Source of the DNA: an uncultured bacterium
GTDB lineage: Bacteria; Verrucomicrobiota; Kiritimatiellia; RFP12; UBA1067
DNA length: 52,935 bases
Reading direction: 5' to 3'
Assembly (NCBI GenBank): GCA_902776615.1
Contig: CACYQU010000008.1
Location: forward strand, 1 to 52,935
Both the position numbers and the translations under genes were made by a program. Within the stretch, counting starts at the first letter, position 1. Each line of letters opens with the position of its first letter. The notes beneath the pieces were generated by a model that was given only the letters and a program-made list of their open reading frames with translations, made no database searches and had not been told where the DNA came from. Shown here one piece after another: positions 15,215 through 23,967 of the stretch.

Positions 15215-16535
15215 TGTGCGCGGCTACATGCTGGACGTGAGCCGCGACCGCGTCCCCACGCTGCGAACGCTCCGCGAAATCGTTGATATTCTCGCGCGGT
15301 GCCGCTACAATCAGTTTCAGCTGTATACCGAGCATACTTTCGCCTATGCGGCGCACCCGGAGGTTTGGGAGGAGGCCGATCCGGTGACCCCCGCCGAGAT
15401 CCGCAAGCTTGACGCGTATTGCGAGATGCAGGGAATTGAGCTTGTCGCCAACCAGAACACCTTCGGCCACATGGAGCGCTGGCTGACGCATCCCAAGTAC
15501 AACCATCTCGCAAAGTTCCCCAAAGGCGGCGCCGTGACGCCATGGGGAACGGTCAAGAAGTTTCCGACGACGCTCGATCCGGCAAACCCCGGTTCCATCG
15601 CGCTTGTCGAGTCGCTCTTCGACGAGCTTTTGCCGAACTTCACGTCGCCGCTTGTGAATGTGGGCTGCGACGAAACGTTCGAGATATCCGATCCGGGCGA
15701 GTATCTTGAATTCCTGCTGAAAGTGTGCGACGCGGCGCGTCGCCGCGGCAAGCGGCCCATGTTCTGGGGCGACATAGTGCTGCGCCATCCCGGTCTTGTC
15801 GAACGCCTGCCGAAGGACATCATCGCGCTCGATTGGGGCTACGAGGGCAATCATCCGTTCGACAGGGAATGCGCGATCTTCAAGGCGGCCGGGCTCGAGT
15901 ACTACGTTTGCCCCGGCACGTCGTCGTGGCGTTCGCTCGCCGGTCGCGTCGAGAACATGCGCGAGAACATGGAGGCCGCCGAACGCGCAGGCCGGCAGAA
16001 CGGCGCGAAAGGATATCTCGTCACCGATTGGGGCGACGAGGGCCATTGGCAGCCTCTCGCGGCGTCGCTTCCCGGCATAATCCTCGGCGGCGCGTTTGCG
16101 GCCTCGGGCGCGAAGGCGGCGAAGATGGATCTTGAGCTTGAGCTTGACCGGGTAATGGACGCTCCTCTCGGCGGAATACTTCTGAGGCTGGGCACGCTTT
16201 ATCTGCGCGGAGGGGCTCTGAGATCCAATTGCTCCGAACTTTTCAACATTCTGGCGAACGGCCACGGATATTCCAGGCATCCCGGTCTCACGCAAGGCGT
16301 GCTGGACGAGATCGGGGGCATTGCGCAAGGTTGCCGCATCGCTGCGGAGCGCTATGCCGACCGCAACGACTGGGCCAAGGAAATCGCATACATGGCCGAT
16401 CTGGTCGACTGCGCGTGCCATAGGCGCGACGAAGGCCGTCTTCGTGCGCTGAGGGACGAGCACGGGCGAATATGGCGCCTCCGTTCGCGAGAGGGCGGAC
16501 GCATCGATTCGCTGGCGAAACTTCCGAGATTCTGA
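15207..16535 (+). CDS. Cytoplasmic GH20-like beta-N-acetylhexosaminidase
   Basis: Resembles the catalytic barrel of family 20 hexosaminidases. It starts RGYMLDVSRDRVPTL, followed by YNQFQLYTEHTFAY, and has the catalytic Asp-Glu pair D155-E156 in VGCDETF. The 443 residues contain only the barrel. There is no signal peptide and no N-terminal GH20b domain, so it should act in the cytoplasm on imported hexosaminides or recycled wall sugars. The ATG at 15207 overlaps the nucleosidase stop by 8 nt; an ATG at 15228 is an alternative. Coupling to a nucleosidase is unexpected. It is convergent with the next gene, 13 nt away. Confidence 0.8.
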   Translation: MFDVRGYMLDVSRDRVPTLRTLREIVDILARCRYNQFQLYTEHTFAYAAHPEVWEEADPVTPAEIRKLDAYCEMQGIELVANQNTFGHMERWLTHPKYNHLAKFPKGGAVTPWGTVKKFPTTLDPANPGSIALVESLFDELLPNFTSPLVNVGCDETFEISDPGEYLEFLLKVCDAARRRGKRPMFWGDIVLRHPGLVERLPKDIIALDWGYEGNHPFDRECAIFKAAGLEYYVCPGTSSWRSLAGRVENMRENMEAAERAGRQNGAKGYLVTDWGDEGHWQPLAASLPGIILGGAFAASGAKAAKMDLELELDRVMDAPLGGILLRLGTLYLRGGALRSNCSELFNILANGHGYSRHPGLTQGVLDEIGGIAQGCRIAAERYADRNDWAKEIAYMADLVDCACHRRDEGRLRALRDEHGRIWRLRSREGGRIDSLAKLPRF

Positions 16536-16548
16536 TTCCGGCGCGACG

Positions 16549-18057
16549 CTACCTCGTCTGTATCTCGTCGGGCGGATTCAGCTTGATCTTTCCCGAGGCG
16601 GTCTTCGGGAAGGGCTCTTTTCTGACGATGACGCGCGATATGCGCTTGTAGACCGGCATGTCAAGGTTCATGCGGCCAACGGCATTTTTCAGTTCTGTCT
16701 CAGTGATGTCGCCATAGACTTCGGCGGTTATCTCGCGTGTGGCGCCGTCGCCCCGCACGAGCGATTCCCTTACGCCGGCTATTGTCAGCAGTTTAGCCTC
16801 CAGCTCTTCGGGCGCGATCTTTTTGCCGGATGAAAGGATGATCGTTCTTGACATGCGCCCTGTTATCCACACATATCCGTCTTCGTCGATGCGTCCCGTG
16901 TCGCCAGTGTGGAACCAGCCGTCGGCGTCGAGCACCATCGCCGTGCGTTCCGGCATATTGTGGTAGCGCTTGAGCACGTTCGGGCCGCGTATGAGCAGTT
17001 CGCCGTCTTCGGACACTTTTGTCTCGATTTCGGGGTGCCTGACGGCGAGGCCTGCGCTGCCAGGCCGCGGATTCTCGCTTGACGGCGAAAGAGAGTAGAG
17101 CGACGTAGTCTCCGTGAGCCCGTAGCCGGTTATTACTTTCACGCCGAGCTCCGCAAGGCGCTCGCGCGAATGCGCCGGCTGCGGGGCGCCTCCGGTGAGG
17201 ATCCAGTCGATCGGTCCGCCGAGCGCTTCCTCGGCGGTGCGTCCGTGCTGCGCAATCTTCGCCGCAAGTATGTCTGCAAGCGCGGGAACGAGGAAAAGAA
17301 AGTTCGCGCGGAACCTTTCCACCGCGTCGTAGATGCGCCTGAAATCCGGGCAAACCCCGAGCGCGACGCCTTTTACGAGCATGAGATATGTCGTGGCTAT
17401 CCCGAAGATGTGGTAGAGCGGCAGCAGCATCAGCGACCTGTCGCCGGGCTTCATCTGAAGCATGTCGGCGCCGAATTCGCAAAAAGCTTCGAGACCTCGC
17501 GTCGTGAGCTCCGCGCCGCGGGGCTCGGACGTAGTGCCGCTCGTGAAAACGATCATCGACACCCGGTCGCAATCGACGGTTTCGCGGGACCACAGGGTTT
17601 TCAGTCCGAGCGACACGGCCTTGCGGCTTGCGGTGAGGAATACATCTGTTTTGCGCGATCCGAAGCTTCCCGTCATGAGGCCCTTGACGCGCGCGGCCAC
17701 TTCGCGCGACTTGTGCGCGTACAGGGACGAGTGCACGAGCACGCGGGCGCCTACTGCATTCAGGCGGCCTGCGATTTCACCGGCGTTGAGGTTCGCGTCG
17801 ATCGGCACGGCCGTCGCGCCCGAGAAAAGGCATGCGGCGTGGGCGACCATCCATTCATAGGAGTTTTCGCCGAGTATTCCAACAGGTTCGCCGGGAACGT
17901 TCGCCTCGATTATGAACGATATGATTGCTATGTCGTCTGTGAACGTGCGCCATGAAATCGGCAGATAGCGGTCGCCGCTGGCCACCAGGAACGCCGGCGC
18001 ATCCGGTCGCTCGCTTCTTGCGCGCTTGAACTCATCAAACAGACAGATTCTCTTCAT
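16549..18057 (-). CDS. AMP-forming acyl-CoA ligase
   Basis: Adenylate-forming enzyme of the long-chain fatty acid-CoA ligase group. The phosphate loop reads [13 protein letters not shown] (the usual GxPKG is SEPRG). YGLTETTSL and [12 protein letters not shown] follow, and the catalytic lysine lies in TASGKIKLN at the C-terminus. The 502 residues are of family length. It probably activates a free fatty acid, but phenylpropanoid or other carboxylates cannot be excluded. The open frame continues 43 codons upstream, but homology begins with MKRICLF at 18057, 7 nt past a TGGTATAAT box. It is a single-gene transcript, divergent from aspS. Confidence 0.87.
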   Translation of the reverse strand: MKRICLFDEFKRARSERPDAPAFLVASGDRYLPISWRTFTDDIAIISFIIEANVPGEPVGILGENSYEWMVAHAACLFSGATAVPIDANLNAGEIAGRLNAVGARVLVHSSLYAHKSREVAARVKGLMTGSFGSRKTDVFLTASRKAVSLGLKTLWSRETVDCDRVSMIVFTSGTTSEPRGAELTTRGLEAFCEFGADMLQMKPGDRSLMLLPLYHIFGIATTYLMLVKGVALGVCPDFRRIYDAVERFRANFLFLVPALADILAAKIAQHGRTAEEALGGPIDWILTGGAPQPAHSRERLAELGVKVITGYGLTETTSLYSLSPSSENPRPGSAGLAVRHPEIETKVSEDGELLIRGPNVLKRYHNMPERTAMVLDADGWFHTGDTGRIDEDGYVWITGRMSRTIILSSGKKIAPEELEAKLLTIAGVRESLVRGDGATREITAEVYGDITETELKNAVGRMNLDMPVYKRISRVIVRKEPFPKTASGKIKLNPPDEIQTR

Positions 18058-18064
18058 GGGGTGT

Positions 18065-18073
18065 ATTATACCA
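18065..18073 (-). promoter_or_regulatory. Extended -10 promoter of acyl-CoA ligase
   Basis: On the minus strand this reads TGG-TATAAT, with a 7-nt gap to the ATG at 18057 and no Shine-Dalgarno. The aspS promoter lies 50 bp away on the other strand, so the two share a control region. Confidence 0.7.
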
Positions 18074-18121
18074 TTTTCTTCGCGCCCGATTGCGACGACG
18101 AAAACACGGATCGCCGAGTTA

Positions 18122-18130
18122 TGGTATAAT
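18122..18130 (+). promoter_or_regulatory. Extended -10 promoter of aspS
   Basis: TGG-TATAAT, 31 nt before the aspS ATG. AGGAG is present in the leader, so this is a normal leadered transcript. Confidence 0.7.
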
Positions 18131-18161
18131 ATTCGCCACTTTTTCAGGAGCAAGAAAGACA

Positions 18162-19967
18162 ATGCATCCATATCGCACACATACATGCAACGAACTCCGC
18201 GCCTCAGACGCGGGCAAAACGGTAAGGCTGTCGGGCTGGATGTTCCGCCTGCGCGACCACGGCGGAATACTTTTTGTGGATCTTCGCGACCACTACGGCC
18301 TCACGCAGGTAGTCGTCCATCCGAGCCGCAGTTTCTTCGGTCTCGTCGAGAAGGCCCATCTCGAGAGCGTCATCACGGTGACTGGCGAGGTGAAGCTGCG
18401 TACGCCCGACACGATCAATCCCGATCTTCCGACAGGCGAGGTTGAGATTGAGGCCAACGAGCTCGTCATGGAGTCGGCGAGCGAGGTTACGCCGATCTAC
18501 ATTCCCGACGAAAAGGCCGACGAAAGCGAGGATGTGCGTCTCAAGCACCGCTATCTCGACCTGCGCCGCGAGAAGCTCCACAACAACATCATCCTGCGGT
18601 CGAAGGTGATTCGGTTTCTGCGCGAGAAGATGTGGGAGAAGGGCTTCAACGAATTCCAGACCCCGATCCTCACGGCCTCTTCGCCCGAAGGCGCGCGCGA
18701 CTACCTTGTGCCGAGCCGAATCCATCGCGGCATGTTTTATGCGCTGCCTCAGGCTCCGCAGATGTTCAAGCAGCTCTTGATGGTTTCCGGCTTCGACAAA
18801 TATTTCCAGATTGCGCCGTGCTTCCGCGACGAGGCGGCGCGCGCCGACCGCAGCCCTGGCGAGTTCTACCAGATGGATATCGAGATGAGCTACGTCACGC
18901 AGGACGAGATCTTCGCGGTCGTCGAAGACGTGGTCAGCGCGACGTTCAGGAAGTTCTCGACGTGGAGCTGCAACGAAGCGCCGTGGCCTCGCATAAAGTA
19001 CCGCGACGCGATGATGACTTACGGCAGCGACAAGCCCGATCTGCGCAATCCCCTCAAGTGGCAGGACATGAGCGACTTTTTCAGGCGCGCGAGTTTCAAG
19101 GCGTTCGCGTCCACGGTCGAGCAGGGCGGCCTCGTCAAGGGGCTGCTCGTGAAGGGGATTGTCGGCGTCGAGACGCGTACCTGGTTCGACAAGCGCGAGC
19201 ACAATGTAAAAGAGAACGGCGGCAAGGGTCTGGGCTACATCAGCTGGACGAAGGAAGGCGAGCTTAAAGGGCCTATCGCCAAGTTCCTCACCCCCGAACA
19301 GCTAGAGGAGATGAAGCAGATCGTCGGCATGGAACCTGGCGACGCTCTCTTCTTCATGGCCGCGCCAGTCGACGAGTGCCACCGCCTCTCCGGCATCGTG
19401 CGCAACGACATCGCCGACCATATGACGAACGACATCCGCGAGAAGAACTGCTACAAGTTCTGCTGGATTGTCGACTTCCCGTTCTTCGAGAAAGATCCCG
19501 AGACGGGCAAGATCATCTTCTCCCACAATCCCTTCTCGATGCCGCAGGGCGGACTTGATGCGCTTGAGACCAAGGCTCCGCTCGATGTCGTGGCCTATCA
19601 GTACGACGTCGTCTGCAACGGAATCGAGCTCTCGTCGGGCGCGATCCGCAACCATCGCATCGACATCATGGAGAAGGCGTTCGAGATTGCCGGCTATCCG
19701 CCCGAGGTCGTCAAACAGAAGTTCGGCTGCCTCTACAATGCGTTCCGCTTCGGTGCGCCGCCTCACGGCGGCATAGCGCCGGGCGTCGATCGCATGGTGA
19801 TGCTTCTTACCGATACGCCGAACATCCGCGAGGTCATTGCGTTCCCGATGAACCAGAAGGCGCAGGACCTCATGATGAACGCTCCGAATTATGTGACCGA
19901 GCAGCAGCTTCGCGAGCTTCACATCAAGATTCGCGGCACGGGCGCTGACGCCGCGGCGCAGGCGTGA
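18162..19967 (+). CDS. aspS: Aspartyl-tRNA synthetase
   Basis: Class IIb synthetase that charges tRNA-Asp (and possibly tRNA-Asn). An OB-fold anticodon domain (about 1-110, with [19 protein letters not shown]) precedes the catalytic core. Motif 2 reads [19 protein letters not shown] near 222, and motif 3 GVDRMVMLL is near the C-terminus. The bacterial GAD insertion lies between about 285 and 415. The 601 residues are normal. The ATG at 18162 is chosen because the family N-terminus ([13 protein letters not shown]) begins there. AGGAG is 11 nt upstream, a long spacing. The stop overlaps the next start. Confidence 0.96.
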   Translation: MHPYRTHTCNELRASDAGKTVRLSGWMFRLRDHGGILFVDLRDHYGLTQVVVHPSRSFFGLVEKAHLESVITVTGEVKLRTPDTINPDLPTGEVEIEANELVMESASEVTPIYIPDEKADESEDVRLKHRYLDLRREKLHNNIILRSKVIRFLREKMWEKGFNEFQTPILTASSPEGARDYLVPSRIHRGMFYALPQAPQMFKQLLMVSGFDKYFQIAPCFRDEAARADRSPGEFYQMDIEMSYVTQDEIFAVVEDVVSATFRKFSTWSCNEAPWPRIKYRDAMMTYGSDKPDLRNPLKWQDMSDFFRRASFKAFASTVEQGGLVKGLLVKGIVGVETRTWFDKREHNVKENGGKGLGYISWTKEGELKGPIAKFLTPEQLEEMKQIVGMEPGDALFFMAAPVDECHRLSGIVRNDIADHMTNDIREKNCYKFCWIVDFPFFEKDPETGKIIFSHNPFSMPQGGLDALETKAPLDVVAYQYDVVCNGIELSSGAIRNHRIDIMEKAFEIAGYPPEVVKQKFGCLYNAFRFGAPPHGGIAPGVDRMVMLLTDTPNIREVIAFPMNQKAQDLMMNAPNYVTEQQLRELHIKIRGTGADAAAQA

Positions 19968-20500
19968 ACAGCCGTTTGAAGTTCACCCTCAAAGCGTGGC
20001 CTGCGGTCTTTTTGATCGCGGTCACGCTTTCCTTTGGCACACAGGGGGTTGCCAAACTTTTCGGGATAGACCTCCCCGATCAGGCCCAGGTGGAGCTTGT
20101 CAAGCGCTATGCAGGCTGGAACCTGACATTCGCGTTTATCGTCGCGCAGGTCGTGATCATAGTGCCGGTGTTCGAAGAGGTGCTTTTCAGATTCCTTCTC
20201 TGGAAGGTGCCGCTTGCGGTTTTAGGCAAATGGCGTGCCGCCGCCGCCGCGCCTCGCATTGTTTTGGCGGTGATCGTGTCGGTTGTCTTTTCGTTCGCAC
20301 ACTATATAGACTATGCGAAGGTCGCCTCTACGCACGCACTTGCTTTCACCGGATGGAACAGCGCATTCCTTGCGCTCTTTTTTGTAGGTGTTGCGCAGTG
20401 CTGGATATATCGCCGCACAGGCGCACTTTGGTGTGCGATGCTGAACCATATGCTGTTCAATGTGACAAATCTCGTCCTCCTTTTCATCCTTCCCGAATAG
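19964..20500 (+). CDS. CPBP-family intramembrane metalloprotease
   Basis: Membrane protein of the CAAX protease/bacteriocin-processing (Abi) family. The three signature pieces are present: E71-E72 in FEEVLFR, H113 in FSFAHY and N161-H162 in NHMLFN, with four or five hydrophobic segments around them. At 178 residues it is a compact member. The start is a GTG that overlaps the aspS stop (GTGA), so translation is coupled to aspS. The role is unknown; relatives process prenylated or secreted peptides. The small lipoprotein gene downstream is a possible but unproven partner. Confidence 0.83.
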   Translation: MNSRLKFTLKAWPAVFLIAVTLSFGTQGVAKLFGIDLPDQAQVELVKRYAGWNLTFAFIVAQVVIIVPVFEEVLFRFLLWKVPLAVLGKWRAAAAAPRIVLAVIVSVVFSFAHYIDYAKVASTHALAFTGWNSAFLALFFVGVAQCWIYRRTGALWCAMLNHMLFNVTNLVLLFILPE

Positions 20501-20582
20501 AAACAATCCGTGGAGCGTCGGCGACAAGACCCGTTTCCCCATCAGATCGGCCGGGATTGACGGATGTAGGAGGTGAGATGCG

Positions 20583-20699
20583 ATGAAAGCTTGGAACACT
20601 TATTGCAATAAGTGCGCAGTCGCGGCGGTTGCGCTCGCGTCGTGCGGCGACGCGCCGGTCAATCCCGCCGACTGGCGCAAAAAGCACAAAGCGAAGTGA
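20583..20699 (+). CDS. Putative 38-residue lipoprotein
   Basis: A short frame with an excellent ribosome binding site (AGGAGGTGA, 6 nt upstream of the ATG). The peptide has a basic start, a hydrophobic stretch CAVAAVALAS and a lipobox ALASC, so a lipidated mature peptide of about 18 residues (CGDAPVNPADWRKK...) is predicted. The tail is strongly basic (seven Arg/Lys/His in the last nine residues). This resembles entericidin-like or lysis-protein-like small lipoproteins in design but not in sequence. It lies 82 nt after the CPBP gene and may share its transcript. No family is recognised. Confidence 0.55.
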   Translation: MKAWNTYCNKCAVAAVALASCGDAPVNPADWRKKHKAK

Positions 20700-20785
20700 G
20701 CCGATTGCGACTGGCGAGTCGGCCATGGACCCCATGGCAGATTCGTATGGCGGCATGTGTAATTTTGTTACGCGCCGGGCGCGGG

Positions 20786-21382
20786 TCAATTGGATGAACA
20801 GAGCGAATTTACCACTGCCGCGAAGATCTGTCCGTTGATCGAGCCAAAGGCGACGGGCTTCGAGGACGTTTGCAGATGCACGCATGCGTCACGATATCCG
20901 GCGCGCACGGAGAGTATGTCGCGAAGCGGGACGATATGGTCGGCGATCTCGCCATTGAAAATGATTCGCTTGTCGGTTACATAGAGTGCGCCACGCGTGG
21001 TAACGCGCCACTCGTCGTGCGACTCGGTGGTGATGCGTCCCGTGTGGATAGAAACGCCTTGATCGATATGGATGGAGCCGCCGCCATATCTGCCGGAGCT
21101 TATGGCGCGAGGCTCGTAGAGGCGCGCCGTGAGGTCCATGAAGCGGCAAGTTTCACCGGCGTCCAGGCGGATCGGCGGAGTGCGCACAGGCAGCTTGCCG
21201 CCGTTGGCTTCGACATCGGCGAGCCACTCGCGGTATTTCCTGTCGGCTGCGGCGTCAAGCCTGCGGTTGCGGATGGTGCCGACAAGCTTGAGCATGAGCG
21301 CACAAAGAATCGCGACGGCGCAGACCGTGCCGCCGACAATTTTGACAAGTTGGGAATCCGTCAGTTTTGCGAGGATGAACAT
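20786..21382 (-). CDS. Membrane-anchored protein with PH-like domain
   Basis: No firm family assignment. One N-terminal membrane segment (about 14-36) is followed by a basic linker and a beta-rich C-terminal half. The phrase WRVTTRGALYVTDKRIIFNG with VPLRDILSV resembles the bacterial PH or GRAM-like fold, in which a strand reads LYVTDKRIIF. At 198 residues it would place a small PH-like domain at the cytoplasmic membrane face. It is monocistronic and convergent with the lipoprotein gene. Its ATG is 6 nt past TGA-TATAAT, so a leaderless mRNA is predicted. Confidence 0.65.
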   Translation of the reverse strand: MFILAKLTDSQLVKIVGGTVCAVAILCALMLKLVGTIRNRRLDAAADRKYREWLADVEANGGKLPVRTPPIRLDAGETCRFMDLTARLYEPRAISSGRYGGGSIHIDQGVSIHTGRITTESHDEWRVTTRGALYVTDKRIIFNGEIADHIVPLRDILSVRAGYRDACVHLQTSSKPVAFGSINGQIFAAVVNSLCSSN

Positions 21383-21388
21383 GAGGCT

Positions 21389-21397
21389 ATTATATCA
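21389..21397 (-). promoter_or_regulatory. Extended -10 promoter of PH-like protein gene
   Basis: On the minus strand this reads TGA-TATAAT, with a 6-nt gap to the ATG at 21382. No Shine-Dalgarno is present. Confidence 0.65.
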
Positions 21398-21470
21398 CAT
21401 CGCCGCGGCAGATGACAAGCGTTCGCGCCGGGCGTCTTTGAATGCGCGTTCAACATGATCCGCAGATTTA

Positions 21471-21479
21471 TGGTAAAAT
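21471..21479 (+). promoter_or_regulatory. Extended -10 promoter of pilB-like gene
   Basis: TGG-TAAAAT, with an 8-nt gap to the ATG at 21488. The position of this box is the main reason to prefer that start over the upstream in-frame starts. Confidence 0.6.
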
Positions 21480-21487
21480 ATATGCCT

Positions 21488-23179
21488 ATGGCAGAGAACT
21501 CGTCATTGGCAAGCATGATTCTCAGGTCCGCCGGAATCTATTCCGACGAACAGCTTGAGCGAATCGCCGCAAATCGCGCGGCAAATCCGGGTATGGGCCT
21601 GGCCGAGGCGGCCGTCAAGTTTGGCGGACGCAAGGAGATTGAATTTCTGGAGGCCGTCGGCAAGGTGCTTGGACTGGAGACCGTCGATCTCGAACGCCGC
21701 CAGCCAAATCCCGATGCGCTGACGAAACTGCCCGCAAGCGCGGTCTATCAATACAACGTTTTGCCATTCTCGACCGGAGAAGGTACGATGACGGTCGTCA
21801 CGAGCGATCCGTTCGACACGAAGGCGGCGGATGGTTTGAGGCTCATCGTCGGCGGCGTGGTGAATACCGCTCTCGCGCCGCGCGAAGAAGTCGAGAAGGC
21901 CGTCAAGAAGTACTACGGCGTCGGCGCGGACGCGATCGAGAAGATGATCGAGGACGGCCGCTACTCCGTTGACGACGACATCGGCGCGATGACGAAGATC
22001 GACGTCAACGAAATGGGCGAAGAGGCTTCGATCGTCAAATTCGTCAACCAGATCATCGCCGAGGCCGACCGTCAGGGCGCGACCGATATCCACATCGAGC
22101 CGCAAGAGACGGAGCTCAGGATCCGCTACCGGATAGACGGCATGCTTCACAAGGTCGATGTTCCGCCGCAGCTGAACCGTCTCAAGTCCGCCATCATATC
22201 GCGCATCAAGGTGATGGCGAACCTCGACATCGCCGAGAAGCGCCTGCCGATGGACGGGCGTATCGGAATCCGCATAGCGGGACAGGATATCGACATTCGC
22301 GTTTCTACCATGCCTGCCGCGTACGGCGAATCGATTTCGCTGCGACTTCTCGCGAAGAGCGGCAACTTTGTGAAGATGGACGATCTCGGCTTCAACGAGC
22401 GGGATTTCGCCGTCGTGAACAAGATTATCCACCGTCCGAACGGAATCTTCCTCGTCACGGGGCCGACAGGTTCCGGAAAGTCGACATCGCTCTACTCGTT
22501 CCTCTCCGAGGTGAACAAGATCGACGTTCGAATCATGACCGCCGAGGATCCGATCGAATATCACATGGCCGGAATAAACCAGGTTCAGATGCAGGCTGAC
22601 ATCGGCATGACTTTTGCGCGTGCGCTACGCGCCTTCCTGCGTCAGGATCCGGACATCATCATGGTCGGCGAAATCCGCGACCGCGAGACGGCCGAGATAG
22701 CCATCAACGCGTCGCTCACGGGCCACATGGTGTTTTCGACGCTTCACACCAACGACGCTGCCGGCGCGTTTCCGCGATTGATCGACATGGGCGTAGAGCC
22801 GTTCCTCATCGCATCCGCAGTTGCGGGTGTGATGGGCCAGCGCCTTTGCCGCCGACTCTGTCCCGACTGCAGGCGCGAGGTTCCGCTCGACATGCGGTAC
22901 TACACTCTCGACACCCCGCCGGAGAAGAACACCGTGTTCGAGCCGGGCGGGTGCGACCATTGCACGCGAACGGGCTACAAGGGGCGCCGCGCGCTGTTCG
23001 AGGTGCTTGACGTCGACGAGGACATAGAGGGCGCGATAGTCCGCCGCGAGAATGCGACGCAGATACGGAACATATCGCTTTCGAAAGGGATGAAGACGCT
23101 GCGCGAGGACGGTTGGGCGAAGGTTTTCGCGGGAGTGACAAGCGTGAAGGAGATCATGCGCGTGACGGAAGACCAGTAG
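21488..23179 (+). CDS. GspE/PilB-type secretion or pilus ATPase
   Basis: Hexameric ATPase that powers type IV pilus extension or type II secretion. An N-terminal MshEN-like domain (about 1-140) precedes the core with ATDIHIEPQ, Walker A GPTGSGKST near 325, the Asp/His boxes and GEIRDRETAEI. A four-cysteine zinc motif (CPDC and CDHC) follows. At 563 residues it matches PilB. The start at 21488 (MAENSSL) fits the 8-nt gap from the -10 box; in-frame starts at 21455 and 21482 overlap the promoter. No pilC, pilT or pilin genes are adjacent, so it stands alone. Confidence 0.92.
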   Translation: MAENSSLASMILRSAGIYSDEQLERIAANRAANPGMGLAEAAVKFGGRKEIEFLEAVGKVLGLETVDLERRQPNPDALTKLPASAVYQYNVLPFSTGEGTMTVVTSDPFDTKAADGLRLIVGGVVNTALAPREEVEKAVKKYYGVGADAIEKMIEDGRYSVDDDIGAMTKIDVNEMGEEASIVKFVNQIIAEADRQGATDIHIEPQETELRIRYRIDGMLHKVDVPPQLNRLKSAIISRIKVMANLDIAEKRLPMDGRIGIRIAGQDIDIRVSTMPAAYGESISLRLLAKSGNFVKMDDLGFNERDFAVVNKIIHRPNGIFLVTGPTGSGKSTSLYSFLSEVNKIDVRIMTAEDPIEYHMAGINQVQMQADIGMTFARALRAFLRQDPDIIMVGEIRDRETAEIAINASLTGHMVFSTLHTNDAAGAFPRLIDMGVEPFLIASAVAGVMGQRLCRRLCPDCRREVPLDMRYYTLDTPPEKNTVFEPGGCDHCTRTGYKGRRALFEVLDVDEDIEGAIVRRENATQIRNISLSKGMKTLREDGWAKVFAGVTSVKEIMRVTEDQ

Positions 23180-23215
23180 GCGGCGCGGCATGCCGCGGCG
23201 GTTTTTGGTATAATA

Positions 23216-23224
23216 AAACAAGGT
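23216..23224 (+). promoter_or_regulatory. Extended -10 promoter of hisI-like/oad operon
   Basis: TGG-TATAAT, 19 nt before the ATG of the HisI-like gene, with GGAAGG as ribosome binding site. The oadGAB genes follow without another TGGTATAAT box, so this may drive all four genes. Confidence 0.7.
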
Positions 23225-23243
23225 TTGAAAAAACGGAAGGACT

Positions 23244-23690
23244 ATGGGACAACTAGAAGAATCTCTCGATCTGCAGCTTGACTTCACCAAGCTCGAAAAG
23301 GTCGGAAAGCAAGTGGCGGACACGCGCGCGGCGGGAGCGTCGCAGTGCGATCCGGGTGTAATACCCGTCGCGGTTCAAAATGCAGACACCAAAGAGGTGA
23401 TACTCGTCGCCTATACGAACGAGTTCGCCATGAAGGAGAGCTTTGCAAAGCGCAAGCTCGTATTGTGGTCGACGAGCCGCAACAAACTCTGGTTCAAGGG
23501 CGAGACGAGCGGCGAGACGTTCGACCTCCTCGAGGCCTACGTCAACTGCGAGCAGAACTCGCTTCTTTACGTGGTGAGGCCGTGCCGCGGAGGGATATGC
23601 CACACCAAGAACAAGGCCGGCGAGCCGCGCAACTGCTACTACCGCAGGATCGATTTTGACACTTTCAAACTTACAAACATCAACGAATAG
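23244..23690 (+). CDS. hisI: HisI-like phosphoribosyl-AMP cyclohydrolase
   Basis: Resembles the enzyme that opens the adenine ring of phosphoribosyl-AMP in histidine synthesis. WSTSRNKLWFKGETSG (75-90) is the family core, and the three zinc cysteines are at C102, C119 and C131. It departs from the family at the acidic triad: where HisI normally has D-C-D-x-D, this protein has N101-C102-E103-Q104-N105. The first 35 residues are an added N-terminal helix. No other his gene is nearby; instead it heads the sodium-pump operon. It is either a divergent HisI or a paralogue with another nucleotide substrate. Confidence 0.75.
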   Translation: MGQLEESLDLQLDFTKLEKVGKQVADTRAAGASQCDPGVIPVAVQNADTKEVILVAYTNEFAMKESFAKRKLVLWSTSRNKLWFKGETSGETFDLLEAYVNCEQNSLLYVVRPCRGGICHTKNKAGEPRNCYYRRIDFDTFKLTNINE

Positions 23691-23701
23691 GAAAAACAGA
23701 C

Positions 23702-23920
23702 ATGATCGGACAAGGCGTAGTTCTGATGGTGGCGGGAATGGGTATCGTGTACCTGTTCCTGTCCGTTCTCATAGTGGTGACCAAGGTGTCGATGAAGGGC
23801 ATAGGGAAGTACGACTCGATACTTCCGCAGGAAGCCCCAAAGAAAAAGCCCGCCGTTGCGAAATCGTCGGACGACGACGCCAACGTGGCACTTGCGATTG
23901 CGGTTGCGCTGAATGGTTGA
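23702..23920 (+). CDS. oadG: Na+-pumping decarboxylase gamma subunit (OadG)
   Basis: Small membrane subunit that holds the decarboxylase complex together. The 72 residues have one hydrophobic segment (about 5-28, VVLMVAGMGIVYLFLSVLIV) and a charged, Pro/Lys-rich tail, the usual OadG layout. The family often ends in a metal-binding His-rich tail, which is absent here. It starts 11 nt after the HisI-like gene and is followed 47 nt later by oadA. Identification rests on topology and the two neighbouring subunits. Confidence 0.8.
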   Translation: MIGQGVVLMVAGMGIVYLFLSVLIVVTKVSMKGIGKYDSILPQEAPKKKPAVAKSSDDDANVALAIAVALNG

Positions 23921-23967
23921 AGGCCGGCAGCAAACACATCTGAAAAAGTTTCAAAAGGAAAACAACA

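Noticed and set aside
20629..20838. 69-codon plus-strand frame at the end of the lipoprotein gene
   Set aside because: It overlaps the lipoprotein in another frame and the end of the PH-like gene, and has no ribosome binding site.
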